Shown: positions 23,385-32,243 of the stretch, in pieces
Layout: each line of letters opens with the position of its first letter
Position numbering within the stretch: position 1 is the stretch's first letter
IMG/VR virus record: IMGVR_UViG_3300049718_000026
Span: 1 to 35,435 of that record
DNA: 35,435 bases
Strand: one strand, 5' to 3'
Origin: a virus
Translations under genes and position numbers: made by a program
The notes under the pieces: generated by a model
The model's database searches: none
The model's input: the letters and a program-made list of their open reading frames with translations, nothing else
Told to the model about the DNA's origin: nothing

Positions 23385-24893
23385 ATGGCCACCTTCGTAA
23401 TTTCGTATGTCACAAATGTTCCTTCTCCAACACTTGGAACCACAGGTCTTGTTGTCCCAGATGAAGCATCTATTCTGTCTGGTGTTGTTGCAGACATGCA
23501 GGCAGCATATGGTGGATCTCTGAATCTCAATCCTGGTATATCTTCAACACTTTCGACTGCACAAGGTCAGCTGGCCACAAGTCTAACTGCCATCATAGCC
23601 AGCAAGGATAGCATGATGGCACAATATGTTTCACAGCTTGATCCAAAATATTCTCAAGGAAGAATGCAAGATGCAATTGGTTATCTTTACTATTTAACCA
23701 GACTGCCTGCCATCAGCACTCAGGTTAGCTGCACTTGCTCTGGTGCAGTTGGGACTGTGATTCCAATTGGTTCTCAGGTGCAGGACACTGCTGGCAATAT
23801 TTATTCTTGTATTGTTGGTGGGACAATTGGTTCTGGTGGAAATGTAACATTGACATTTGCCAATGTTGTTGCTGGTCCAATTGTTTGTGCACCAGGATCA
23901 GTAAATACCGTGTACATTACCATCCCAGGCTGGGATAGTGTCACCAATGCTTCAGCAGGCATCACAGGACAGAATGTTGAAAGTTCTATTGCTTTTGAAG
24001 CTCGCCGTGAAGCCTGTATACCACTGAACTCTATTGGACAGGCTTCAGCAATTCGTGCAGCAATTCTTAACACAGGACAAGATCTCACTCCAATGCAGGT
24101 TCCACTTGATGCCAGAGTTGTAGAAAACTACAGTGCTTTCACACAGATCATTGGTGGAATAACTGTTCAGCCATCATCTGTGTTCATCTGTGTTGCTGGT
24201 GGTAATGCAACAGAAATAGCTGCTGCTATCTGCTCAAAGAAAGATGTTGGGTGCAATTACACGGATGCAGCTTACTTCACTGCAAGTCTCACTGCTTTGA
24301 GCACAACCATGACTGTTAGTGCCATGACCTATGGTGCAAACTCTGGATACATAGCAGCAGGTCAGCAGATCAATTCTCCTTCTGGCTCGACAATTGCTGG
24401 TGGACCTTACACGATAGTCCAACAGCTTGGAGGAACACCTGGAGGCATCGGGACTTACCAGGTTGCTGCTTCAGGCATAAGCACAGGACCTGGCTTCTCA
24501 TCGCAGGCCCTTAGCTCTGCTGTTGTGGTTCAGGTCCCTGACACGGGTTATGCAATGCCTTATCCTATCTACCAGGTTGATTGTGCTCAGGCAGTTGACA
24601 CACCAATCAATGTTCAGGTAACTCTTGCAACTGCCACCAACCCTCCAAGCACAGCACAGACTACTTTGCAAAATGGCTTGGGAGATGCTTTCACTGGTGC
24701 AGATGGTCTTGCTGCTGCCACAATTGGAGGAACATTCTACAATTCTAGACTGTATGCCCTTGTGAGTGCATTGCTTCCTGGTGTTGGTGTCCTTGGTGTG
24801 CTAGTTGGATCTGGAACACCAAGCAATGTCTATCAGACATTAAACATGAACCAATATCCAGTTCTTGGAACTGTGACTGTGGTGTATGCATGA
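23385..24893 (+). CDS. baseplate J-like protein with an inserted module
   Basis: 502 residues from ATG 23385, with GGGGG upstream. J-like proteins are baseplate wedge components. The N-terminal body contains AQGQLATSLTAIIASKDSMM and GRMQDAIGYLYYLTRLPA. The middle has a TGxxxES motif (AGITGQNVESSIAFEARREA). After AAAICSKKDVGCNYTD a module of about 80 residues is inserted (about 296-378, with FTASL, MTVSAM, AGQQINSPSG, YTIVQQLGG and GTYQV). The canonical body then resumes with VQVPDTGYAMPYPIYQVDCA. A similar module lies in the sheath and cement proteins. C-terminal ending is typical of the family. Confidence 0.85.
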   Translation: MATFVISYVTNVPSPTLGTTGLVVPDEASILSGVVADMQAAYGGSLNLNPGISSTLSTAQGQLATSLTAIIASKDSMMAQYVSQLDPKYSQGRMQDAIGYLYYLTRLPAISTQVSCTCSGAVGTVIPIGSQVQDTAGNIYSCIVGGTIGSGGNVTLTFANVVAGPIVCAPGSVNTVYITIPGWDSVTNASAGITGQNVESSIAFEARREACIPLNSIGQASAIRAAILNTGQDLTPMQVPLDARVVENYSAFTQIIGGITVQPSSVFICVAGGNATEIAAAICSKKDVGCNYTDAAYFTASLTALSTTMTVSAMTYGANSGYIAAGQQINSPSGSTIAGGPYTIVQQLGGTPGGIGTYQVAASGISTGPGFSSQALSSAVVVQVPDTGYAMPYPIYQVDCAQAVDTPINVQVTLATATNPPSTAQTTLQNGLGDAFTGADGLAAATIGGTFYNSRLYALVSALLPGVGVLGVLVGSGTPSNVYQTLNMNQYPVLGTVTVVYA

Positions 24894-25507
24894 TAGCCCT
24901 TTCTGATACTGTCATAGCACAATATGCCAACAGTCCAATCATGCTGGCTCTTCTTGGATCATTCAATGCAGCAATTTCTCCACATATAGACTTTGATCTT
25001 GTTTACAATAACATATTGAACATAAATACAGCCACAGGGTATGGACTGGATGTTCTTGGAAGATGGGTTGGGGTTAGCAGGCTAATCACCATTCCTCCAA
25101 ATTCAAATTTCGTAGGATGGCGTGAAGCAAATTCTTGGCAGCCTTGGGGTCAGGCACCTTGGTGGGATGGCAACACTGCGGAGTTAACAGCAGGATCCAT
25201 TGTTTCTCTCAATGATGCTGTTTTTAGACAGGTTGTTCTGGCCAAGGCTCTGGCAAACATATCAAACTGTTCTGCGCCTGCAATAAATTCTATTTTGCGT
25301 GTGCTATCTGGAAATGTGCAAGGATCTCTTGCATATGTGAAAGACACAGGAAATATGTCTATGGTGATTTACTTCCAGGCTAATATATCAAATATTCAGC
25401 TCTACATCATCACCCAGAAGAGCATCATTCCTAAGCCTGCAGGTGTTCAAGCTTCCATCTGGACTCCGGCTACAGGGCTGGTTCCCATTGGTGCCACAAT
25501 ATACTAG
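24890..25507 (+). CDS. DUF2612 baseplate / tail protein
   Basis: 205 residues. DUF2612 proteins take the place of tail protein I at the baseplate edge, where fibres dock. Visible features are the N-terminal helix (ALSDTVIAQYANSPIMLALL), TATGYGLDVLGRWVGVSR near residue 48, AVFRQVVLAKALANISNCSA near 110, and INSILRVLSG. The tail ends with a Gly/Pro-rich strand. Starts by ATGA overlap with the J gene and directly precedes the fibre genes, the normal order. Confidence 0.82.
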   Translation: MIALSDTVIAQYANSPIMLALLGSFNAAISPHIDFDLVYNNILNINTATGYGLDVLGRWVGVSRLITIPPNSNFVGWREANSWQPWGQAPWWDGNTAELTAGSIVSLNDAVFRQVVLAKALANISNCSAPAINSILRVLSGNVQGSLAYVKDTGNMSMVIYFQANISNIQLYIITQKSIIPKPAGVQASIWTPATGLVPIGATIY

Positions 25508-25517
25508 GAGAAGTAGC

Positions 25518-26561
25518 ATGACAAGCATCGTTCTTCCTGCTCTGATCACTCACTCCTGGAGATATGGCTCTCTGTCTTCTGCTGGCATGCTGAATGCTGT
25601 TCCTGATGCTAGCACAGGAACATTTACAGCATCATTCCAGGATGGTCTTCCCTTGATTACTGCAACAGCTGAAGGTGCTGGTGGGACTCCAACACCACAA
25701 GGAGATATGAATGGTATTCTGCAGATAATCACAGGATTCCAGCTGTGGGTTAATGCTGGCGGTCAGTTCCCATTCAGTGCCACTTTATCGACTGCCATTG
25801 GAGGCTATCCACTTGGCGCAGTGGTCCAGCTATCTACAGGAACTTCATCCGTAATCAGCACAGTGAATGGGAACACAAATAACCCAAACACAAATATGGC
25901 TGGTTGGGCTCCGTATGGTGGTTCGACAATGGCCACTTTGACCGCCGTTGTGGCAGCACAGAATACAGCCAATTCTGCTGTGACCGCGGCCGCATCTGCC
26001 CAGACTACAGCCAACACCGCCATCACTACTGCCAATGCTGCGCAGTCTTCTGCTACGACAGCATTGGCAAAGGCCAATTATGCTGTTGCCAAGCAGAAAA
26101 TAACAGCAATAAATATTTTTACATCTGGGTCCAGTTGGACAGTTGCATATAATGCTTCTAGGATGTCTGGTCTGTGCGCAGGAGCTGCACCAATAATTCC
26201 ACAGTCCACAGGAATATATCTTGTTATTTTAACTGGGAATATAGTTTCTGGCACAGTTAATTCTACGCCCATAGGCTCAACTCCAGTTGGGGGCTCTACC
26301 CAAATTGGTCTCTGTGCTGGATTAGGGAATGGCCCTGGCAATGGGACTGCGGAATCAGGGACTCCAGTTGGTGGGGCTGGTGTGGTTGCAGGTGGAGCTG
26401 GAACTGAGTTTACACTTGTGACCACAGTGAATCTTTTTGCCAGCATAGGTGGTTCTGGAATAGGTGTTCCGTGTTGGATAGATGCTTTTGCGTTTGCTCT
26501 TCTATCTGGTCAGATAAGTGTTCTGTCAAATATCAGTCTACAAGCTACCGAGATTGGCTAG
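25518..26561 (+). CDS. tail fibre protein
   Basis: 347 residues from ATG 25518 (TAGGAGAAG upstream; the longer frame from 25443 overlaps the previous gene). The N-terminal attachment domain (PTPQGDMNGILQIITGFQLW, GGYPLGAVVQLSTG) is common in tail fibres. Residues about 140-195 form an Ala/Thr/Asn-rich coiled coil (AAQNTANSAVTAAASAQTTA), which implies a trimer. The C-terminal receptor region is Gly/Pro/Thr-rich beta structure with GGAGVVAGGAGTEFTL-type loops. Binds a host surface receptor; the ligand is unknown. Confidence 0.75.
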   Translation: MTSIVLPALITHSWRYGSLSSAGMLNAVPDASTGTFTASFQDGLPLITATAEGAGGTPTPQGDMNGILQIITGFQLWVNAGGQFPFSATLSTAIGGYPLGAVVQLSTGTSSVISTVNGNTNNPNTNMAGWAPYGGSTMATLTAVVAAQNTANSAVTAAASAQTTANTAITTANAAQSSATTALAKANYAVAKQKITAINIFTSGSSWTVAYNASRMSGLCAGAAPIIPQSTGIYLVILTGNIVSGTVNSTPIGSTPVGGSTQIGLCAGLGNGPGNGTAESGTPVGGAGVVAGGAGTEFTLVTTVNLFASIGGSGIGVPCWIDAFAFALLSGQISVLSNISLQATEIG

Positions 26562-26564
26562 CAC

Positions 26565-26747
26565 ATGTCACACAAAAACAGAGAGAGGAGCATCAAGGAT
26601 GAGAACCCAAGAGAAAAGATTGCCAGGATCTTCATGGAAAGGAGGCTGAAAGAATCTGACAGAAAAGCCAAAGACTTTGCATCGACACTAGATCCAAGGC
26701 AATTTGTTAACATCAGTCTGCCAGCCATCAAGAACCAAGAGGAGTAG
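26565..26747 (+). CDS. small, highly charged protein
   Basis: 60 residues beginning MSHKNRERSIKDENPREKIA, rich in Lys/Arg/Glu and likely helical. It fills the gap between the fibre and the next structural gene exactly, three bases from each. No strong ribosome binding site precedes ATG 26565; a second ATG at residue 24 is possible. A minus-strand frame across the same stretch is rejected because it breaks the operon. Possible fibre assembly factor by position only. Confidence 0.5.
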   Translation: MSHKNRERSIKDENPREKIARIFMERRLKESDRKAKDFASTLDPRQFVNISLPAIKNQEE

Positions 26748-26750
26748 AAA

Positions 26751-27137
26751 ATGTCAATCTCAATCGCAGTGAATACTCGCAATGCCCAGCTCACCACCTA
26801 TGGGGCAAACTTCAACAGTGGCACCCTGGTCCTCTACTCTGGCAGTGTGCCGGCGACCGCCGATGCCTCCCTTGGCGCTGCAGTGGCTCTGGTCACTCTG
26901 CCCTTCAGTGCATCCGCCTTTGGCACAGCATCTGCTGGGTCAATGACGGCGAATGCCATCACTCAGACCAATGCTGGTGCCTCTGGCACTGCCTCCTTCT
27001 ATCGGTGCTTCAACTCCAGCAGTGTGTGCATTGAGCAGGGCCTTGTTGGCACCTCTGGTGCTGACCTGAACATGAACACCACCGCCATTGTTGCTGGTGG
27101 CCCTGTCCAGATTACCAGTTTCATCCGGACTGAGTAA
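26751..27137 (+). CDS. putative virion structural protein
   Basis: 128 residues, small and beta-rich: NFNSGTLVLYSGSVPATADA, LPFSASAFGTASAGSMTANA and ASFYRCFNSSS, ending VQITSFIRTE. From memory this pattern (SGTLxxYxGxxPATAD...AFGxASAGxxTANAI) is frequent in phages near fibre genes, with no defined role. Its third codon positions are more C-rich than those of the fibre gene before it, like the capsid and cement genes, which suggests high copy in the virion. GAGGAG precedes ATG 26751. Confidence 0.65.
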   Translation: MSISIAVNTRNAQLTTYGANFNSGTLVLYSGSVPATADASLGAAVALVTLPFSASAFGTASAGSMTANAITQTNAGASGTASFYRCFNSSSVCIEQGLVGTSGADLNMNTTAIVAGGPVQITSFIRTE

Positions 27138-27200
27138 AAAAGAATCCAGCATCCCTCCGCAGATTCAGATTCCGGCTGAGGCCGCGCTTGGAGAAACCAA

Positions 27201-29858
27201 ATGAGCATCACCGTCATTTATGATAACTGGGGAACCACGCTCAGCGCGGCAATCACAGCCTCGGCAACTTCTATCCCACTTTCAGCGTCTTTCCCAACTC
27301 TTCCTGCAGGAAGTGTTTCTTACCTGACACTGGCCGATCCCACCAACACCATCCTGGAAGTAATTCAGATAACTGTTGGTGGTGGCACTCCAACTGCTGT
27401 CCGTGGTGTGAATGGAGTAAACCAAGCATGGCCATCTGGCACTACCATTGAGCTGCGTGACTGCGCTGAAGCTATCGCTGGGATGTCTTCTCCTGGCACT
27501 ATACCTTATGCCTTCACGAGCAGCCCTGATGCTCTTACCTTCCAGCAGGTTATGGATGCTCGTGGCGTAGACATCCGCCACTTCGGCGCAGTAATGAACA
27601 CCACTGCCGATCAGACCGCAGCCTTCACAGCAGCTATAGCAGCGCTGACTCTGGTTGGCGGGGGCACCATCATCATTCCTCCTGGATATCTGCTGGCCAA
27701 TATTGTGATCCCTGGCGGATCAGGTGGCATCCGAATCTGTGGTGCTGGAAAAGCTAACATCCAATCTGGGTCAACAATTCTTAACTACATAGGACCTTAC
27801 AACAATGCTCTGCCTGTGATCAAGATTGGAGATGGCACTGCATTGGTCGAAGGCTGCCACATTGATAGCTTGTGTCTCTACACCCCATCTGGATCTGGAA
27901 CCGCTGGAATTTTGTTCTACGATGGTGCTTACAAGTGCAGCGCAGACCACGTCCAGATAATGGGGTTCGCCACATACGGCATTGAATTTACGAACGCCAA
28001 TCTGCACCCCAACTCGTTCAACAATTTGCACGACATTACTGTGCAGTCTAGCCAGCCTCTTGGTGCTGGGATTGTAATTATGGATCCTGGTGACCAGACC
28101 CATGGCTGGACAAGCGCCATCACCATAAGCGACTTCAACATCACTACGCAGTATTACCAGCTCTATGGGTCTGGAGGAAGCATAGCATTCTCAAATGGCT
28201 ATTTCCAAGGCTCATATTCTGGATACGGCATCTACCTTGGCGGGGCCCAGATCTCATTTGCAAATTCATACATGGATTCAGTTTCCAATCCGCCAACTGG
28301 GTTCAACTTTGTCTCTGTGACGTTGGATATGGCCACAGACTATCGTTCTAGCAACTTCAACAATGTGCAAGCATTCCTTGGACAGCTTAACGCAGCAGGC
28401 ACCATGCTTGTTCTTGCTGCGCACACTACAGGATCCATAACCACGGGTACAGCAGCACTCGCTGTGTCCTCTGCTGCAGGTTTTGTTCCTGGCCGGCAGG
28501 TTCAAGTGGCAGGTGCAGGAACCTCTGGCATTCCACTGATTGCATCTGTGGTGTCAGTGTCAGGCCTGGTTGTTACACTGGACACCAATGCAAGCACCAC
28601 TGTATCCTCGGTAGACACAGCCTATGGCGATATTGCTCCGATCGAGTGTGCTGGCACATCATCTTCTAACATTGCTACGCCAGGTCTAGTGTTTGCCTAT
28701 GGAGCAAGTCAGCCCAAACTTGGACCAAGCTGGCTGACTTGCTCCATGGAGAGATTGTCAGGAGCTGGGACCTCAGCGCCTTTCAATGGCAGCAATCTAC
28801 TGCTTTCCACAAGCTATAGCACTGCTTTCGATGTTTTGCAGCCAACCCAAACTCCGATCCCTGTCACATCAATCAGCCAGTCTGGCACCACTGTGACGGT
28901 CACCACCACTTCTGCCCATGGCTTACAGACTGGCGATGGCATCCAGCTAATAGGAGCAAATGAGGCAGGAATCAATACGCTCTGGGCTCTGATTACTTAC
29001 CTCACAGCTACAACATTTTCATACACCTCTGCCACCAGCATCACGACAGGATCAGCCACAGGAACATTTGTGCTGCAAGCTTTCGGGCTCATAAGCTTTT
29101 CTCGTGGGGATCTGCGCATCGGCAGTCTTTCCATGAAAGCTTCGACGGGCACCTCAGGACGGGTGCTCTATACCGACAACAGCGACGCCAATTTGAACTT
29201 CAAAACTCCCGACACAACCAATGGTGTTTTTGCGGTGGCCTGGGGTAGCAGCATCACCACAGGCATGGGCTGGGGCATTGGGCCTTCGTCTGGCTACCAC
29301 GTGAAGTTCACTGGCAACGGGGTCGTGCAGCTCATTGCTGCGGCAGCACCGTCTTCGTCAAGTGGCTGGGGCCAGTTCTACTACAACACTACAGACACCC
29401 AATGCCATGCCATGAATGGGGCTGGGAATGATGGTGCTATTCTCACCACTGCCAGAGCACTAACAGTGCACACTGCCGCTGCGCCCACTTCCACTGTATC
29501 CACTACGGCAGTCATGATGGCTGCTGGTGGCACCATCACACCAGTGCTATCTACCCGCGCCATGATCATGATCTCTGGCCAGATGGCTAATTCCACAGCA
29601 GGAGATGGAGCTACTGTGGATGTTCGCTACGGCACAGGCACTGCTCCATCTAATGGTTCTGCTGTCACAGGAACTCTGGTGGGTATCGCCCAGTCCAGCA
29701 CGAGTGTTTCGGCTGGTCAGAAGTCTGGCTTCTGTGTCTGTGTTCCCATCACAGGACTGACGGTGGGCACTGCGGTCTGGGTTGACTTGAGCCTAATGGC
29801 GGTCACTGGCGGAACAGCCTCAATCACAGGTGTGACAGTCTCTGTTGTGGAAGTTTGA
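27201..29858 (+). CDS. tailspike with beta-helix (pectate lyase-like) domain
   Basis: 885 residues. Residues 1-115 look like a particle-binding head. VDIRHFGAVMNTTADQTAAF near 123-142 followed by GGGTIIIPPGYLLANIVIPG marks the start of a right-handed beta-helix of the pectate lyase 3 type, running to about residue 430. A beta-rich middle part and a C-terminal region of about 125 residues (TAAAPTSTVSTTAVMMAAGG onward) follow, perhaps for trimerisation. Such tailspikes bind and often cleave capsule, O-antigen or exopolysaccharide. The substrate and catalytic residues cannot be deduced here. GGAG before ATG 27201. Confidence 0.8.
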   Translation: MSITVIYDNWGTTLSAAITASATSIPLSASFPTLPAGSVSYLTLADPTNTILEVIQITVGGGTPTAVRGVNGVNQAWPSGTTIELRDCAEAIAGMSSPGTIPYAFTSSPDALTFQQVMDARGVDIRHFGAVMNTTADQTAAFTAAIAALTLVGGGTIIIPPGYLLANIVIPGGSGGIRICGAGKANIQSGSTILNYIGPYNNALPVIKIGDGTALVEGCHIDSLCLYTPSGSGTAGILFYDGAYKCSADHVQIMGFATYGIEFTNANLHPNSFNNLHDITVQSSQPLGAGIVIMDPGDQTHGWTSAITISDFNITTQYYQLYGSGGSIAFSNGYFQGSYSGYGIYLGGAQISFANSYMDSVSNPPTGFNFVSVTLDMATDYRSSNFNNVQAFLGQLNAAGTMLVLAAHTTGSITTGTAALAVSSAAGFVPGRQVQVAGAGTSGIPLIASVVSVSGLVVTLDTNASTTVSSVDTAYGDIAPIECAGTSSSNIATPGLVFAYGASQPKLGPSWLTCSMERLSGAGTSAPFNGSNLLLSTSYSTAFDVLQPTQTPIPVTSISQSGTTVTVTTTSAHGLQTGDGIQLIGANEAGINTLWALITYLTATTFSYTSATSITTGSATGTFVLQAFGLISFSRGDLRIGSLSMKASTGTSGRVLYTDNSDANLNFKTPDTTNGVFAVAWGSSITTGMGWGIGPSSGYHVKFTGNGVVQLIAAAAPSSSSGWGQFYYNTTDTQCHAMNGAGNDGAILTTARALTVHTAAAPTSTVSTTAVMMAAGGTITPVLSTRAMIMISGQMANSTAGDGATVDVRYGTGTAPSNGSAVTGTLVGIAQSSTSVSAGQKSGFCVCVPITGLTVGTAVWVDLSLMAVTGGTASITGVTVSVVEV

Positions 29859-29893
29859 TGTTCACTGTCATGTCTTGAGAAAGGCTGGCAGAG

Positions 29894-31534
29894 ATGTCAA
29901 CATCAGGAAGCCTCAACAAAGCAAAAATTGGACTATTTCGTCTGAATGGTGGCGCAGCCCTGGTGCTGCCATTCACTTGCAGCTCCTATGCATCTATGCC
30001 AAATGTTCTTGGCTCTGCATCAGCACTTGAAGGAGAATTGGCATCTTCTTCTGGATCTCTATCCATTCATGGATCTGGATCAGGAGTGCACAGCTTTGGA
30101 GCAGCAACAGCTATTTCTCTTGCTGTTGCTGGAGCTGTTTCTGGATTGCACGGAACAGCAGGCAGCACAGCATCTATTGTGTCTATGTCTGGTGCTGTGC
30201 AAGGTGGCCATGGGGTGTCAGGGTCATCCAATTCAGCAATAAGTGCAATACAAGGTGCAATTTCCACTGGTCATGGACTCGCAGGATCCAGCACACTCAG
30301 CATCCCACCCCCACAAGGATCAGCCACAGGGAACTATGGCACGTCTTCTGTGTCAGCAAATCCACAGTTCGCCAGATTTAATGCTGCTAGACTAGGTCTG
30401 TATCGTTTTAATGCTGGCCTAGCAGCATATGTTGTCAAAGGATCAGTGCAAAGTGCTGCCCTGGTTATCTATGGACAGGCTCTTGGGTCACCTGTGGCTG
30501 TCGGGAATATATCCAGCCTACTGGCAATCTCTGGTTCTGCCACAGCAGCCTCCGGCTCCGTTGGTTCAGGTTCCTCAGCACTAGTTATATCTGGCTCTTC
30601 ATCTGGTCTTGTTGGAACTGCCTGTGCATCAAATTCAAGCATAGGAACTCCAGCAGGATCTGGCGCAGGAGCACAAGGAGCAGCTGGGGAATCCGGAGTT
30701 TTTGCGACAGAATCTCTAGTTCTTGGTGGTATCCTTTCTGGTTTGTGTGGAGAAAGTGCTCAGTCTTCAGGATCTCTGTCTGCTGTTCTTGGCTCTTCAT
30801 CTGGCAATCATGGCGCTTCTGGTTCAGTTACATCTCAGGCCCTGACAGAAATAATGGGGCTGGCAGCAGGACTGTTTGTTGTGATGAGTGTCAGCACAGG
30901 ACAGTTGCAGATAAATGGTTCTTCTTCTGGGATACATAGCATTGCAGCTTCTTCTGTCTCTTCTGCTGAATCTATCCATTCTTCATCCTCTGGAGCTGTT
31001 GGATCATCTGGCAATGGGCAATCATGGATGCCAGCTATTTCTGGTTCCGCTGCAGGTAGCCATGGAATTGCAGGTGGCGGATCTGGTTCGGTTTCTGCAA
31101 TCTATTCTGTGTCTCTGTCAGATCATGGCACTGCTGGCTCTGGCACTTCTTCATTACCAGCAATACTTGGATCATTGTATGCAATACGTGGAGTAGCTGC
31201 ATCTGTTGTTGGGACAATAAGTGCTATTTCTGGATCGTCAACTGGTGCAATGCTTGTGGCAGGAACGATCCCAGCACAAGCTTTACCTGTTCTTGGCGGA
31301 TCGGTAACTTCCCTGTGTGGTGAATCTTCATACACAGTCAGCAAGCTTCCCTCTGTGGTAGGTTCTGTGTCTGGTCTGTGTGGATCATCAGGTGGTATAT
31401 CTGGGCCAGTCCCTGCTATTGGTGGTAGGGCTACAGGGTGGGCACCATATCCATTGCCAATTGATAAGAATTGCACTTATCTTGTTCCTGGTGAGATTCG
31501 CGTCCATGTAGTTGAAAGGAGATTTGAATCATGA
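29894..31534 (+). CDS. repetitive Gly/Ser/Ala-rich fibre-like protein
   Basis: 546 residues, dominated by about 20 degenerate repeats of about 20 residues. The consensus is roughly hydrophobic-x-hydrophobic-x-G-[SA]-x-[SA]-G-x-H-G-x-[SA]-G-S, with examples LAVAGAVSGLHGTAGS and VSMSGAVQGGHGVSGS. Two matching head motifs, KIGLFRLNGG (residues 11-20) and RLGLYRFNAG (166-175), show an internal duplication. The C-terminus (DKNCTYLVPGEIRVHVVE) resembles the linker preceding fibre-tail adaptor proteins. No cysteine-rich or enzymatic signs. A long, thin fibre or solenoid is likely. Lies between the tailspike and adaptor genes. Confidence 0.6.
   Translation: MSTSGSLNKAKIGLFRLNGGAALVLPFTCSSYASMPNVLGSASALEGELASSSGSLSIHGSGSGVHSFGAATAISLAVAGAVSGLHGTAGSTASIVSMSGAVQGGHGVSGSSNSAISAIQGAISTGHGLAGSSTLSIPPPQGSATGNYGTSSVSANPQFARFNAARLGLYRFNAGLAAYVVKGSVQSAALVIYGQALGSPVAVGNISSLLAISGSATAASGSVGSGSSALVISGSSSGLVGTACASNSSIGTPAGSGAGAQGAAGESGVFATESLVLGGILSGLCGESAQSSGSLSAVLGSSSGNHGASGSVTSQALTEIMGLAAGLFVVMSVSTGQLQINGSSSGIHSIAASSVSSAESIHSSSSGAVGSSGNGQSWMPAISGSAAGSHGIAGGGSGSVSAIYSVSLSDHGTAGSGTSSLPAILGSLYAIRGVAASVVGTISAISGSSTGAMLVAGTIPAQALPVLGGSVTSLCGESSYTVSKLPSVVGSVSGLCGSSGGISGPVPAIGGRATGWAPYPLPIDKNCTYLVPGEIRVHVVERRFES
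30044..31440 (+). repeat. degenerate 60-base coding repeats
   Basis: The repeats within the 546-residue fibre protein are visible at protein level with a period of about 20-21 residues, thus about 60-63 bases. At DNA level they are diverged, sharing recurring words such as TCTGGATCT, GGATCATCTGG and CATGGCACT. An interruption near codons 150-190 corresponds to the duplicated head motif. Divergence with a kept reading frame suggests an old array under protein-level selection. Confidence 0.7.
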
Positions 31535-31851
31535 TCAATGCATTCTTTAATGATCCTGTATTTGGTCTCAGTGTATTGCTTGATCCGCGTGCCTCTAAGA
31601 CATTCTCCTTGGACTGGGGCACTGAGTGGCTTGATGCTGGTGATGCCATACTTACAACTACATGGAATGCAGACACAGGCATGACAATTGTTGGCTCCAG
31701 CATGGTTAACAATATAACCACAGTGGAACTAATGTGTGCTGTTGCAGGAAACTACAATGTCACAAACACAGTGACTACGGCCGGCATCGCTGGCTCACCA
31801 GGCATTACAGATGCCAGAACATTCACAGTTCAGGTCAGGGAGGTGCGATGA
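31531..31851 (+). CDS. putative fibre-tail adaptor protein (Ig-like)
   Basis: 106 residues. Signature elements are FSLDWGTEWLDAGDAILTTT followed by ADTGMTIVGSSMV and a TVELMCAVAGNYNVTNTVTT strand pair. They match the small beta-sandwich adaptor proteins found beside phage fibre genes (pattern DW..WL..GDTI..STW). ATGA overlap with the previous gene and AAGGAG upstream. Likely bridges the repetitive fibre protein or another fibre to the virion. Confidence 0.7.
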   Translation: MINAFFNDPVFGLSVLLDPRASKTFSLDWGTEWLDAGDAILTTTWNADTGMTIVGSSMVNNITTVELMCAVAGNYNVTNTVTTAGIAGSPGITDARTFTVQVREVR

Positions 31852-32243
31852 TGATTGTTATGCAAGGAACTCCACCTATTATTGTCTCGCAGCAGTTTGA
31901 GGCCTGGGCTTATCGTGGTGTTATAGCTGTTCTATTCTATGTGGTTGGCTGGATGATGGTAGAACGCATCAAACACCAGAATAAAATCTGGGGTGTTGTT
32001 CAAGACAACAAAAAGAATAGCGAAATAGCACTTGCAGAAGCAAGAAAAGAATTCACAACTGCATTGAAAGAAACAATGCAAAATTTTAGTGGATCTCTTG
32101 GCCAGCTGAATACCACAGTCAAAGAAGTAGGTGACACTCTAAGAGCACTACAGCTCACCATTGGTAAAGAATATGCAACCCGTGTTGAACTGCGTGATCT
32201 TCGTGATGAACTCAAGCAGGAAATCAGGGATAAAGACAGCTAA
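31848..32243 (+). CDS. single-pass membrane protein with coiled coil
   Basis: 131 residues. A membrane helix at about residues 21-37 (YRGVIAVLFYVVGWMMV) is followed by a long charged coiled coil (NSEIALAEARKEFTTALKET to ELRDLRDELKQEIRDKDS). This resembles phage lysis-associated membrane proteins of the hemolysin XhlA or spanin-like kind. Which of these it is cannot be told. ATG 31848 overlaps the previous stop by ATGA; the longer upstream frame is out of context. First gene of the lysis-region cluster. Confidence 0.6.
   Translation: MMIVMQGTPPIIVSQQFEAWAYRGVIAVLFYVVGWMMVERIKHQNKIWGVVQDNKKNSEIALAEARKEFTTALKETMQNFSGSLGQLNTTVKEVGDTLRALQLTIGKEYATRVELRDLRDELKQEIRDKDS

Noticed and set aside
26558-26797. 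Minus-strand 79-codon frame with hydrophobic runs
   Set aside because: It opposes the plus-strand operon, overlaps the start of the next structural gene and lacks context. The plus-strand 60-codon gene fits the gap.
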